Below, piece after piece: positions 35,799-44,360 of a stretch of 64,000 bases of DNA. The notes below the pieces were generated by a model. That model did no database searches. It was not told where the DNA came from and was given only the letters and a program-made list of their open reading frames with translations. This stretch comes from Tateyamaria omphalii (GTDB taxonomy: Bacteria; Pseudomonadota; Alphaproteobacteria; Rhodobacterales; Rhodobacteraceae), in assembly GCF_019802125.1 (NCBI RefSeq), contig NZ_JAHVHT010000005.1:1-64000 (forward strand). The letters run 5' to 3'. The first letter of the stretch is position 1. Each line of letters begins with the position of its first letter. Both the position numbers and the translations under genes were made by a program.

Positions 35799-36722
35799 AT
35801 GCCGCTTACCCTTAAGGCAATGGAATACTTCACCACTGCGCTGCGCCACGGCAACATCGCCAAGGCCGCCACCGAATTGAACATAGCCGCCTCGGCGGTC
35901 TCGGCTGCGATTGATCAGGTTGAGACCGAGTTTGATCTGACCCTTGTGAGCAGACATCGTGCGCGGGGGATACGGGCAACTGCCAGCGGCCGCCAAGTCG
36001 TGCAAAAATGCGAACGGTTGCTGGAAGAATATCGCGCCCTATTGGTTGAAGGCACCGACCTCAAGCGGGCACTGAGTGGAGTACTGCGGGTTGGCTACTA
36101 TGCCCCCATCGCGCCTGCCTTTTTACCGCAGGCCCTGTTAACCTGCCTACCGTCCGCTGCCGGCGTCACGCTCAAATTCGAGGAATGCAACAACGATGAA
36201 GCGCAAGACGGACTGCAGAACGGCAGATATGATGTCATTCTGTTTGTTGCCGAAGATGTCCAACCGGCCATTGAATATGACCCATTGATCGTCGCGCCAC
36301 CCTATTGCCTCTTGTCGGCCGGCCACGCACTTGCGCAGGCCCCGGTAGTCTCCATCGATCAAATCGCGCGTGAACCCTTGATCGTTTTGGATCGTCCCGT
36401 CGCGGCATCCTACTATGAGGGCCTGTTTGCAGATAGCACCCGCAAGGCACCTATTGTGGCGTATGCAAACTCCACCGAGATGGTCCGCAGCCTTGTGGCG
36501 GCCGGGCGTGGCTGCGCAATCCTCAACATGCGGCCATTGACGTCCGATACCTATTGCGGAGCGAAAGTTGTGGAGCGCCCGATCTCGGACGTGCTTCCAC
36601 CGCTTACGCTCGCGATCGGTTATGACAAGTCTCGCCCGCGTCGGATCGTCAGCGAGTTCGTAAGAGCCTGCCATGCTCACTTCACCCGCACCGGTTCGAC
36701 TCAATGCGTGGTAATACGCTGA
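35799..36722 (+). CDS. LysR-family transcriptional regulator
   Basis: A 307-residue regulator. The N-terminal winged helix is clear (MEYFTTALRHGNIAKAATEL, then NIAASAVSAAIDQVETEF, residues about 6-43), followed by the effector domain beginning GVLRVGYYAPIAPAF. The ATG at 35799 has AGAGG six bases upstream; the adjoining TTG is not needed. It is divergent from the desaturase-family gene with about 90 bases between, the usual arrangement of a LysR regulator and its target. Confidence 0.88.
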   Translation: MPLTLKAMEYFTTALRHGNIAKAATELNIAASAVSAAIDQVETEFDLTLVSRHRARGIRATASGRQVVQKCERLLEEYRALLVEGTDLKRALSGVLRVGYYAPIAPAFLPQALLTCLPSAAGVTLKFEECNNDEAQDGLQNGRYDVILFVAEDVQPAIEYDPLIVAPPYCLLSAGHALAQAPVVSIDQIAREPLIVLDRPVAASYYEGLFADSTRKAPIVAYANSTEMVRSLVAAGRGCAILNMRPLTSDTYCGAKVVERPISDVLPPLTLAIGYDKSRPRRIVSEFVRACHAHFTRTGSTQCVVIR

Positions 36723-36998
36723 AAGAATGCAAAAATTGTTGTGAAGTGGGTCCCAAACCTTTGCTGTGCAGCCAAAAAATGCGGTGCCAATATTTTACCG
36801 GGAAGCGAGACGCGGCGACACAGTAACCTCTGGCTGGATAGGCAAAAGCAGATCTGTCCGCAGGCTGCTCGCAATCGGCGCAGGCGGCGCTCATCCAATT
36901 TCACTCGTGCTAGTGTGCAGTTCGGATGGATCAGATCCTCTTCATCGGGAAATCCACCGACCTGTATACCGGTTCAGAAAGCACGTCTTCGTCAAAAC

Positions 36999-37565
36999 TC
37001 AAAGCGTTGAAATCCACACCACCCAAGCTGCGAAGCACAAGAATGGTCCGAACGGCAAAGCCACATGGATGGCGGCGCGCCCTCGCCACAATGAGCTGAT
37101 CAGCACAAAGCCCAAGGCAGCCATGGCCGCGATCAAGACCACCTGCGCCGAGCCAATCAGGCCGCAACACAAAGCGATTGGCGCCATGAGTTTCACATCG
37201 CCGAAACCAAGCCCGTCGAAACCCGATCTCCAAAGAAAAACCCGACGGATCAATTCAAAGGCGATTGGCCAGAATACGGCGGCCAGTACATGATCCTGCC
37301 ACGGTACACGTGCGTCCGTTGCAACCCAGTACAACGCGGCGCACGTCAATCCCAACGTTGCAAAATTCGGAATTTCAAACCGAATGAAGTCGACGACACT
37401 TGCCCAGATCAGGCATCCGCCGATGGTCCAAATCAGTATTGTGCCGGTCCAAGGGCCGAGCATCCTCAAACCGCTTGCGTAAGCAAGCAGATGCACGACA
37501 ATCAACACACCAATCAGGATGGGGATCGACCGATGTCGCGAAGCAAGAAGCTGTGAGTGAATCAC
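36999..37565 (-). CDS. gspO: Prepilin peptidase of the type II secretion system (short form)
   Basis: A membrane aspartic protease of the A24 family that trims pseudopilin leaders. The two catalytic aspartates lie in VVDFIRFEIPN and GFGDVK, with hydrophobic helices throughout. It lacks the N-terminal methyltransferase/zinc domain of full-length PilD/GspO, like archaeal and CpaA forms; N-methylation may be absent or done elsewhere. The start is uncertain: GTG 37565 gives 188 residues and ATG 37640 gives 213. Either overlaps the divergent gspK start at 37553, by 13 or 88 bases, so the shorter form is favoured. Confidence 0.8.
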   Translation of the reverse strand: MIHSQLLASRHRSIPILIGVLIVVHLLAYASGLRMLGPWTGTILIWTIGGCLIWASVVDFIRFEIPNFATLGLTCAALYWVATDARVPWQDHVLAAVFWPIAFELIRRVFLWRSGFDGLGFGDVKLMAPIALCCGLIGSAQVVLIAAMAALGFVLISSLWRGRAAIHVALPFGPFLCFAAWVVWISTL

Positions 37566-38272
37566 CTCGGCCCGTTCAGACCGGGAGAAGCAATGGCTAT
37601 GCCCTGATTGTTGTCTTGGGGGCGTTGATGGTTCTGACATTTCTCGCTTCGCTTAGCAGCAAAACGCTGCTTGCTGAATACCAAAGCAGTCGTGCGACCT
37701 TTGAGCTTCAGGAACGTCAGGCTGTGTCTCGTGATGCGGTAGCCTTTGTCATGGACTTGGCGCTTGGTGCACAAACGCCCGCGCATTTGGAATTGCCGGG
37801 GTCCCCCAACGTCCGGATCGATCTCGTGGACGTTGGGGGATTGATCGACTTGAAGACTGCGCATTCTGCGTTGTCAGCAAAGGTGATGGAACACCTCGAT
37901 TTGTCCCCTGATCAACAAAGAAAGTTCCGAAACTGGCGGCGCAATCCGGGAACCGAAGAGGATCTTTCTGCTTTCTTGCGCGTTATCGATGGAACACCTG
38001 ATCAGCTTGAACCGTTGTCGCAATTGGCGACGCTGCGCTCTGGTCGGCCAGGCATTTCACCACTGCATGCACCGCGTGAAGTTTTGGAAATGATCACGGG
38101 TACCGGTGAAGAACATGACAAACTGACAAAGCCGGTTCCAGACGCGTTTACAAGCCAGCCACGTCGGACGCTCGTGCAGGTTTGGGTCAACCGTGACGAT
38201 GCGCGATGGCTTGCCGGGGAGGTCCGATTGGCACGCAACCATAGCTCGGCTGCATGGCTGTGGGCACCATAG
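37553..38272 (+). CDS. gspK: Type II secretion minor pseudopilin GspK
   Basis: A 239-residue minor pseudopilin that caps the T2SS pseudopilus tip. The prepilin leader is short and ends in RSNG, cleaved before YALIVVLGALMVLTFLASL; GspK proteins characteristically lack the Glu5 seen in other pseudopilins, and it is absent here. The remaining sequence (DVGGLIDLKTAHSAL, SPLHAPREVL) resembles the GspK SAM-like domains, although the protein is shorter than the typical ~320 residues. GTG 37553 is the only start between the overlapping upstream frame and the leader. gspG follows after 115 bases. Confidence 0.8.
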   Translation: MSESPRPVQTGRSNGYALIVVLGALMVLTFLASLSSKTLLAEYQSSRATFELQERQAVSRDAVAFVMDLALGAQTPAHLELPGSPNVRIDLVDVGGLIDLKTAHSALSAKVMEHLDLSPDQQRKFRNWRRNPGTEEDLSAFLRVIDGTPDQLEPLSQLATLRSGRPGISPLHAPREVLEMITGTGEEHDKLTKPVPDAFTSQPRRTLVQVWVNRDDARWLAGEVRLARNHSSAAWLWAP

Positions 38273-38387
38273 TCACTGTAGATGGCGATCCCGTAAAGCA
38301 CTCGCCAGGGCCATTGTTTTGCTTGATCATCTGATTGTTCTGCAAGACATTGCAGGCATAGATCTTCCGCAACATTACAGGTGACTT

Positions 38388-38822
38388 ATGACTCGGAGTG
38401 CCAACCGGCGCCAGTGGAGCAGCCGTACGGGTGCGACCATTCTCGAAGTGCTTATTGTACTGTCCATTATCGCGATGATTGCGGCTGTCGTCGGTCCGCG
38501 TTTGGTCGGGTATCTCGGCAGGGCAAAGACTGAAACGGCAGCATTGCAAATTGATCAACTGCGCAACGCCCTACAGCTATTCTACATCGACGCCGGTCGC
38601 TATCCATCGAGCGCGGAGGGTTTGTCCGCGCTCTATGATCGCCCTGCCGGTCTGGGTCGATGGAATGGGCCATATCTGGAGACCAAGAATGCACTCATTG
38701 ATCCTTGGGGGCGGCCATACATTTACGACGCCCCGTCCCAGGATCATGATTTCGCTGTCTCAAGTCTTGGCCGTGACGGCGTATCCGGCGGCGATGGCGA
38801 AGACGCTGATGTGCCTGAATAG
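38388..38822 (+). CDS. gspG: Type II secretion major pseudopilin GspG
   Basis: The 144-residue major pseudopilin that builds the T2SS piston. The leader is cleaved after Gly15 (SSRTG/ATILEVLIVLSII), giving Glu at mature position 5. GspG hallmarks follow: LRNALQLFYIDAGRYPSSAEGL, WGRPYIYDAPSQ, and the C-terminal calcium-binding loop SLGRDGVSGGDGEDADV. Length is as expected. It ends one base before the convergent gspJ stop. Confidence 0.93.
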   Translation: MTRSANRRQWSSRTGATILEVLIVLSIIAMIAAVVGPRLVGYLGRAKTETAALQIDQLRNALQLFYIDAGRYPSSAEGLSALYDRPAGLGRWNGPYLETKNALIDPWGRPYIYDAPSQDHDFAVSSLGRDGVSGGDGEDADVPE

Positions 38823-39362
38823 CTATTCTGCGGAGAGGCGAGTCATCTCAACGAAATCATTCCAAAACAGCGGGTTGGCACCGGCAATGCGGATGAGCGT
38901 TGGCAGGCTGTCTTGACCGGTCCAGCCGTCATGCCAGCCGGCCTCGCCCGCCAATTCGCCATAGTAGCTCAGACGCAATTCCGCTTCAGACAGCAGCAAA
39001 ACTTGACCCAAACTCTCTTCACCATCCAGTAAATGCAGTTCTGTCCTTCCAGATACTGTTCGCAATTCGACAATGAAGCTTTCGGCGCGCCAGGCCAATG
39101 CGTTGTCGCTGCGGGCATGAAATATGATGGAGTCCGGACGGCCAACAAACTGCATTGCCTCGGTTGGATCTGCACGCTGGATCCACTGTCGCAGCAAAGT
39201 CCGATGGTGCATCTGTTCCGCTCGTTCACGCACGTCATCGCTGCGATCCAAAAGGCGGACCGAGTAGCCCATTATGGATGCGACAATGGCAGAGACCAGA
39301 GCAAGCAGGAACAACGAAATCAGCAGCTCAAACAACGTAAAGCCCGAGCGGCTGCGCATCAT
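38823..39362 (-). CDS. gspJ: Type II secretion minor pseudopilin GspJ
   Basis: A 179-residue minor pseudopilin. Prepilin cleavage follows Gly7 (RSRSG/FTLFELLISLFLLAL), with Glu at mature position 5. The WxxRADP-like region and the C-terminal LIRIAG segment fit GspJ. It is the last gene of the minus-strand T2SS operon; the start overlaps the gspI stop by four bases. Confidence 0.85.
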   Translation of the reverse strand: MMRSRSGFTLFELLISLFLLALVSAIVASIMGYSVRLLDRSDDVRERAEQMHHRTLLRQWIQRADPTEAMQFVGRPDSIIFHARSDNALAWRAESFIVELRTVSGRTELHLLDGEESLGQVLLLSEAELRLSYYGELAGEAGWHDGWTGQDSLPTLIRIAGANPLFWNDFVEMTRLSAE

Positions 39363-39712
39363 TGGGACGGTGTCCAGATCGTACGTTCAGCCAACAAGCG
39401 CTGGTACTGGCCATGCAGGGTGAATGTCACAGTCGTTCCAGAAACATCGTGGAAAACCTGCGGGCGGACCGTCCTGCTCATCTGCCATCCCAGCGGCAGA
39501 TCGAGTGTTCTTTCGGATGCATCCATGCCAGTCGCACGTTCAAGTGCCACCAACGACTGCATGACATCCCCAGCCAGCAATTGTTCATTGGATCGTTGCG
39601 CACGTGCGAACATGTCACCCTGTCCCGGCAACAACATCGAAACGACCAGTGCCATGATCACAAACGCGACCAGCACTTCGAGAATAGTAAACCCGCTCGC
39701 GTTCGACCTCAT
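39359..39712 (-). CDS. gspI: Type II secretion minor pseudopilin GspI
   Basis: A 117-residue minor pseudopilin: cleavage after Gly7 (RSNASG/FTILEVLVAFVIMALVV), Glu5 present. The start ATG at 39712 overlaps the gspH stop by four bases; the much longer open frame upstream lies inside gspH and is rejected. Length fits GspI (about 120). With H, J and K it forms the pseudopilus tip. Confidence 0.85.
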   Translation of the reverse strand: MRSNASGFTILEVLVAFVIMALVVSMLLPGQGDMFARAQRSNEQLLAGDVMQSLVALERATGMDASERTLDLPLGWQMSRTVRPQVFHDVSGTTVTFTLHGQYQRLLAERTIWTPSQ

Positions 39713-40089
39713 GGCGTCATGTGGTTCGCAAGCTGAACGCGACCTGTCAAAGGAGATACAGTGACGAAGTAAGTCGTGTCTTTCTGGCGTATGCAAAACG
39801 GCTCGCTTAGCGCGGAACCGTCCGACAGGTATACGACGCGGTCGTTTGGAGAGCTTGAACAGAAAAGGACGTCGGGCTTCCACACCTGCGCAATGCCGCT
39901 CCGAATAGCGCGCAAACGCACTGCAAGTGCTTCTCTTTCCAAGCGCGAAAGTTCCTCCTGCAAGGCCAAATGGCGCGGCGGTGGTCTGAAGGACGGGATG
40001 GCCACGCCAATGACCAGAGCCGTGATCGATAACACAATCAGTGTTTCCAGAAGCGACATGCCCAAGCAGTTTTCAGAAGGCGAGTTCAT
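39709..40089 (-). CDS. gspH: Type II secretion minor pseudopilin GspH
   Basis: A 126-residue minor pseudopilin. Cleavage after Gly10 (ENCLG/MSLLETLIVLSITALV) leaves Glu at mature position 5. The rest is typically diverged (SRLEREALAVRLRAI, WKPDVLF). It overlaps gspF by 17 bases and gspI by four. GspH is assigned by order and length. Confidence 0.82.
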   Translation of the reverse strand: MNSPSENCLGMSLLETLIVLSITALVIGVAIPSFRPPPRHLALQEELSRLEREALAVRLRAIRSGIAQVWKPDVLFCSSSPNDRVVYLSDGSALSEPFCIRQKDTTYFVTVSPLTGRVQLANHMTP

Positions 40090-41290
40090 TGAGGTCCATG
40101 ATCGCCGAAATCGTGGAAAGGACGACGATGCCTATCCCGCCACCGATAAGAAGCGTGATTATGGGAGTGATAAGCTGAACCACTTGCTTCAGCGTTCTTG
40201 CGGATTGTTGGTTCAGGTCAGTGGCAATGCGACCAAGTACGACGGTCAGCTGGTCTGACTGTTCGCCAGCGCGGATCATCGCGGCTGCGACTGGATCAAA
40301 ACCCTTTGCTGAGCATAAGTGATCCGACAGGAGAGCGCCGGCCTGCACTTCGCGTAGCGCATGGTCCATAAGTTCCGCATTGCCTCTTATGCGTGCCGCG
40401 TCCCGCGCGGTCGCAATGGCTGTTGTCAGCCTCGCGCCACTGCTCAACATCAGATGCAGGTTTCTGCAAATCTCGAGCGTTGCGTGTTGAACGATCATCC
40501 GACCAACAATCGGGAAACAACGCATTGCTGTTGCCGACGCCGCGTACAAAGCCTTTCGAGCAAAGAGGAATGCGCCCCCCAAACACGTGGCGAGTGCAAA
40601 GATAATGAACCAATAGTCTATCGCCAAAGATCGAAGGACCAGCATCACTTTCAGGGGGAGCGGGATGTCCGCACCCGCACTGACAAAAACCGGCGTGAGT
40701 GTCGGAACCAGATAGAAAACCAGAACTGCCATTACCAGAGCAGCCGTAGTAAGCAGGATGATTGGATAGACCATCGCCCCGCGGATTTCATGGTACAAAA
40801 AAGCTTCTGCATTGAGTAATTCAGCAATGCGCTGCGCAGTTTCCGACAGTGTATTCGAAGCCTCTGCTATGCCAACGAGCGTCACCAGACGTTCAGCAAA
40901 CAAACCATTCTCATCGTTCATTGCATCGCGCAGTGTCGAGCCGTTTTCGACCGACAGCGCAATACGACCAAGACTGCGCTGCATGCGCAGATCATGGGAT
41001 TGGTTTGCACAAAACCGCAAGCTGGCGCACAGCGGCAGATTTGCCGCCAACAAGGACGCAAATGTTGCAAAAAAGCGTTCAATTTCAATAGGCTTGTGGG
41101 CTGGAGTTGCGCCTGTAAGCGAAATCTCACGTGCCCACCAAGGGTCCTTGGTTGTCCCGGATTCGAGACTGATGGGCGTGACGCCCATAGCAGCGAGGGC
41201 ATGCAGCGCGGCGGCTTCCGATGTAGCGTCCAGATCTCCACCGGAGATCTGACCTGATGCGTCAAATGCTTCGTATGAGAACCGTGGCAT
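40073..41290 (-). CDS. gspF: Type II secretion inner-membrane platform protein GspF
   Basis: A 405-residue polytopic protein of the T2SS platform that couples the ATPase to pseudopilus assembly. Two GspF domains are visible: the first around IERFFATFASLLAANLPLCASL, the second around MLSSGARLTTAIATARDAA, each followed by long hydrophobic helices (TAALVMAVLVFYLVPTL near the middle; LITPIITLLIGGGIGIVVLS at the end). The ATG at 41290 overlaps the gspD stop by one base; a GTG one codon earlier is possible. Confidence 0.92.
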   Translation of the reverse strand: MPRFSYEAFDASGQISGGDLDATSEAAALHALAAMGVTPISLESGTTKDPWWAREISLTGATPAHKPIEIERFFATFASLLAANLPLCASLRFCANQSHDLRMQRSLGRIALSVENGSTLRDAMNDENGLFAERLVTLVGIAEASNTLSETAQRIAELLNAEAFLYHEIRGAMVYPIILLTTAALVMAVLVFYLVPTLTPVFVSAGADIPLPLKVMLVLRSLAIDYWFIIFALATCLGGAFLFARKALYAASATAMRCFPIVGRMIVQHATLEICRNLHLMLSSGARLTTAIATARDAARIRGNAELMDHALREVQAGALLSDHLCSAKGFDPVAAAMIRAGEQSDQLTVVLGRIATDLNQQSARTLKQVVQLITPIITLLIGGGIGIVVLSTISAIMDLNELAF

Positions 41291-43287
41291 CACTCGATGA
41301 TCCGATGCCCGACGTCTGGCGTGCGTATGCCGGACTGAACAAGACTTTCTGCACCTCGTATGCGACGGCGCAGTTCGTTTGTAACGCTCCGTGCATCATG
41401 CCCATTGTTCACAATCCTCGGCGTTATGAGGATCAAGAGCTCGGTCTTGCGCACGCGGTCCGATTTGCTGCGAAAGAGTGTGCCAAGAACAGGTACATCA
41501 CCCGCACCCGGCACTTTGGTCTGGCCGACCTCTCTGTCTTCCTGGATCAATCCGCCCATCGCGATGGTTTCACCATCTCCTACAACAACGGATGTTTGTA
41601 GTTGACGCGTCGAAATCGTGGGCGAGTCGATGCCCGATGATGTGGTGCTGGATACGCTCGAAACTTCCTGCTCGATGTCCAGTGTCACGAGACCGCTGTT
41701 CGACGTCCTGGGACGAACCGACAAGATGACACCGGTGTCCCGCAATGCAATTGAGTTGACCACGGGCGCGTTTGGATCGTCGGTGTCGCGAACCTCGCGC
41801 GTTGCGATTGGCACCTGATCCCCAATCTGCAATCGCGCCTCCTGATTATCGAGAACAAGCAGGCTGGGTGAGGAGACGACTTCGACATCGGTGACCGCGC
41901 TCAGCGCCGACAATGCCACTTTCGACGATGCGCTGCCTTCAAACAGAATGGCGAGCCCTGGGAAACTTCCGTTTACCGCTCCGTTCTCAAGATCGGAGAA
42001 AGTTGATTTAAAATTGCCCTGTTCGAAGAACCAACGCAGTCCGAAATTGAGCTCATCGTTCAGGGTGACTTCCGCGATCGTTGCTTCCAGCAGAACCTGA
42101 ACGGGCGTCGTGTCCAGCGTCTGGATCAACCGCGCAACGGCTTCTTGCTCGGAGCGGGTGCCCATCACCAACAATGCGTTGCGCCCTTTGTCTGCAACGA
42201 TCTGCGCGGCACTTACAGCTTCAGTTTCTTCACGACTGGCACTTTGCCCCATCATCTCGATGAGGAGAGGCGCAAGTTCTTCCGCGTTTCTGTGTTGGAG
42301 TGGAAAGACAGATGGCTGACGCTGCGCGCTTTCGGCAGCATGGTCCAAGTCGCGTATCCACCTTTCAGCCTCACCGAGATATTTGGACCGTGTCGACACT
42401 ACTATTACAGCGCCAAGCTGCTGTGACGGCAGGAACGACACCACGTCCTGCAAATTGCCACCTTCACCTGTTTCGAAGATGACGTTCAGCTCTTCAACGA
42501 TAGCCTCCGGTGTTGCCGACTTTACCGTGAATAACCCAACCGACTTTCCCTTGAGCACATCCACATCAAACAGGTTTACAGCGTCGATGGCCGCGTTGAT
42601 CTCACCGCGTGTTCCCGAAATCAGAACGACGTTCCGCTTTGGAATGGCCTGCAGTTGCACCTTGCTGCCCGCGATAGGCGTCAGCAGACGGATCATTTCC
42701 TCGGTTCCAATGTACCTTAGCGGCAGTGCGACAATGCGGGATCCGGCACCGGAGATATCTGACGGGCTGGAAATTCGGCGTGTGGCTCCTTCGGCCGGTA
42801 CAATTGTAATCAAGTCTCCCGCAGTTTGAAGCGTAGCACCGTTCAATTCGAGTACTGTTTGGAACGTGTCCAGCATAGCTCTCTGCGTCAGCGGTCTCGT
42901 CGTTTGCAGGGTCACCGTGCCAGATACACCGGGATCAATCGTGTAATTCTTGCTCAAGGCGTCCGCCAAGACTGCTTTGGCGGCTTGATCGATAGGCACG
43001 TTCACGAGGTTCAAGATTATGTCCCCGGAGGCTTCGACGCTGACCAAAGGCTGCGATGTGTCCGCCGCGTCGCTCACGAAACTATCCGTCCCGATGACAC
43101 GTCGGTCTGCATTCCGGCGTCCGAACAAGGGCAACCAGGGGCCACGATTTGTGCGGGCGCCTGTTCCCTCTACCGTATTGGCCAAAAGCGGCGCCTTTGC
43201 CGATTGTGTTACTGGTTCTGTCAACATACAGGCGCCAAGCAACAGCAGAGTAGTTACCGCAGCAATTGCGCGGTGTGCGATTTCCAT
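41290..43287 (-). CDS. gspD: Type II secretion secretin GspD (lipoprotein form)
   Basis: A 665-residue outer-membrane secretin. The N-terminus carries a lipoprotein signal with lipobox LGAC (Cys20), unusual for GspD and reminiscent of the self-piloting secretin HxcQ. N-domains follow (LNLVNVPIDQAAKAVLADAL; VVSTRSKYLGEAERWIRDLD). The secretin core contains PVQVLLEATIAEVTLND and the conserved C-terminal VPGAGDVPVLGTLFRS and ELLILITPRIV. The ATG at 43287 is chosen because it opens the signal peptide; the longer frame overlaps gspC. The lipid anchor may replace a separate pilotin, and no gspS is seen. Confidence 0.92.
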   Translation of the reverse strand: MEIAHRAIAAVTTLLLLGACMLTEPVTQSAKAPLLANTVEGTGARTNRGPWLPLFGRRNADRRVIGTDSFVSDAADTSQPLVSVEASGDIILNLVNVPIDQAAKAVLADALSKNYTIDPGVSGTVTLQTTRPLTQRAMLDTFQTVLELNGATLQTAGDLITIVPAEGATRRISSPSDISGAGSRIVALPLRYIGTEEMIRLLTPIAGSKVQLQAIPKRNVVLISGTRGEINAAIDAVNLFDVDVLKGKSVGLFTVKSATPEAIVEELNVIFETGEGGNLQDVVSFLPSQQLGAVIVVSTRSKYLGEAERWIRDLDHAAESAQRQPSVFPLQHRNAEELAPLLIEMMGQSASREETEAVSAAQIVADKGRNALLVMGTRSEQEAVARLIQTLDTTPVQVLLEATIAEVTLNDELNFGLRWFFEQGNFKSTFSDLENGAVNGSFPGLAILFEGSASSKVALSALSAVTDVEVVSSPSLLVLDNQEARLQIGDQVPIATREVRDTDDPNAPVVNSIALRDTGVILSVRPRTSNSGLVTLDIEQEVSSVSSTTSSGIDSPTISTRQLQTSVVVGDGETIAMGGLIQEDREVGQTKVPGAGDVPVLGTLFRSKSDRVRKTELLILITPRIVNNGHDARSVTNELRRRIRGAESLVQSGIRTPDVGHRIIE

Positions 43288-43306
43288 GATTGGTCCGTCG
43301 CTTTCG

Positions 43307-43804
43307 TCAGTAAAGCTCGATACGCAGTTCCACTGTTCCGGACTGCAATAGAACGCCATTGTCTTCGATTTTTTTGAGCGTCCAACCCGATATAATATCA
43401 TTCTCTCCGTACCAGTCCGGTGCGGAGGCATCTATTGACAAGAATGCTTTTGATAGCGCGCCGCTTATGGCGACGCCGTAGACTATAACTTCAGGTAGAA
43501 TATCAGATTGCGTAGTTTCCGCAATAGACTGAGATGCGTCGCGCCGCTCAACCGTCTCGACAGCACTCACTGGCCTCCTATTCGGTGCAAAGAGCGGACG
43601 GGCCAGTACCTGCGAAAAATCAGTGTCGTCAATTGGCGAAGCTTGTTCGAATTGTCTTTCAGCCGCAGGCAAACTGACCTCTGGTATTGACGGCATGACG
43701 CGAGGTGCGCCATAGCGAAACGTCTGGAATGCTTGCCACGCAAATAGACATGCAGCGAACCAAATGACGATACTCCCGATGATGGGTAAACCGCGCGATA
43801 TCAT
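43307..43804 (-). CDS. gspC: Type II secretion component GspC-like (short)
   Basis: A 165-residue inner-membrane protein: one N-terminal helix (IIGSIVIWFAACLFAW), a linker, and a homology-region domain (VLARPLFAPNRRP, then DILPEVIVYGVAISG, GWTLKKIEDNGVLLQSG). It contacts the secretin periplasmic domains. It has no C-terminal PDZ domain, so it is closer to the short GspC/HxcP form; GspN is a possible alternative name. It lies between gspM (4 bases) and gspD (19 bases). Confidence 0.75.
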   Translation of the reverse strand: MISRGLPIIGSIVIWFAACLFAWQAFQTFRYGAPRVMPSIPEVSLPAAERQFEQASPIDDTDFSQVLARPLFAPNRRPVSAVETVERRDASQSIAETTQSDILPEVIVYGVAISGALSKAFLSIDASAPDWYGENDIISGWTLKKIEDNGVLLQSGTVELRIELY

Positions 43805-43808
43805 GAGG

Positions 43809-44360
43809 TTACCTCACCGGTTCCGCAAATGTGACGGCGGCGACGCGAAACGAGACCTGAAGAACGGGCTGGTCCGTGTCTGCGCCCAAACCGGACGTTC
43901 TCCGTATCGCTGCGGCCTCCACGATCAGCGGTGGCTCATGGTTTTCGATCGCTTTGACAAGAGACAGAATCCGATCCAGCGGCGCACGCAATTCAAGGGT
44001 AAGAGCCACGACTTCAGCGTCCATCCCCAGTTCGGATTGTGCAGGAGATACTGCGGAAAAGGTGACACCCGTGTCTTGTGCCAGTCTCCCGAGCGCGGCT
44101 TGCACTTCCAGAACAACAGCGCGGCCGTCAGACGCGCGCCAAATCACATCCTCAACCGGAGCGGACTGAACCGCTTGCAGATCATGTTCCAGCGCTCTGA
44201 TGCCACTAACCAGCTGCAAATAAATGTTTTCGGCACGCGTCGCCTCGCGCAAGATGTCTCTTTTCCACGCGATTGCAGGCTCCACCAGCCCTATCCACGC
44301 CAGCGTCAGCAGTGCACAGGTTAAAAGCAAGGCGGGATATCGGGACCGGCCATACATCAT
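43809..44360 (-). CDS. gspM: Type II secretion component GspM-like
   Basis: A 183-residue bitopic inner-membrane protein with an N-terminal helix (ALLLTCALLTLAWIGLV), a coiled region and a ferredoxin-like C-terminal domain (VVALTLELRAPLDRILSLVKAI). GspM stabilises GspL and the platform. The sequence is weakly conserved; the assignment rests on topology and on its place after gspL, which it overlaps by four bases. Confidence 0.78.
   Translation of the reverse strand: MMYGRSRYPALLLTCALLTLAWIGLVEPAIAWKRDILREATRAENIYLQLVSGIRALEHDLQAVQSAPVEDVIWRASDGRAVVLEVQAALGRLAQDTGVTFSAVSPAQSELGMDAEVVALTLELRAPLDRILSLVKAIENHEPPLIVEAAAIRRTSGLGADTDQPVLQVSFRVAAVTFAEPVR

Noticed and set aside
36766-37293. 175-residue plus-strand open frame before the prepilin peptidase gene
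   Set aside because: Its second half is antisense to the peptidase gene; the first half has no ribosome site or family features.
39713-39883. N-terminal extension of gspI
   Set aside because: It is inside gspH on the same strand and would bury the prepilin leader; the ATG at 39712 gives a proper type IV prepilin leader.
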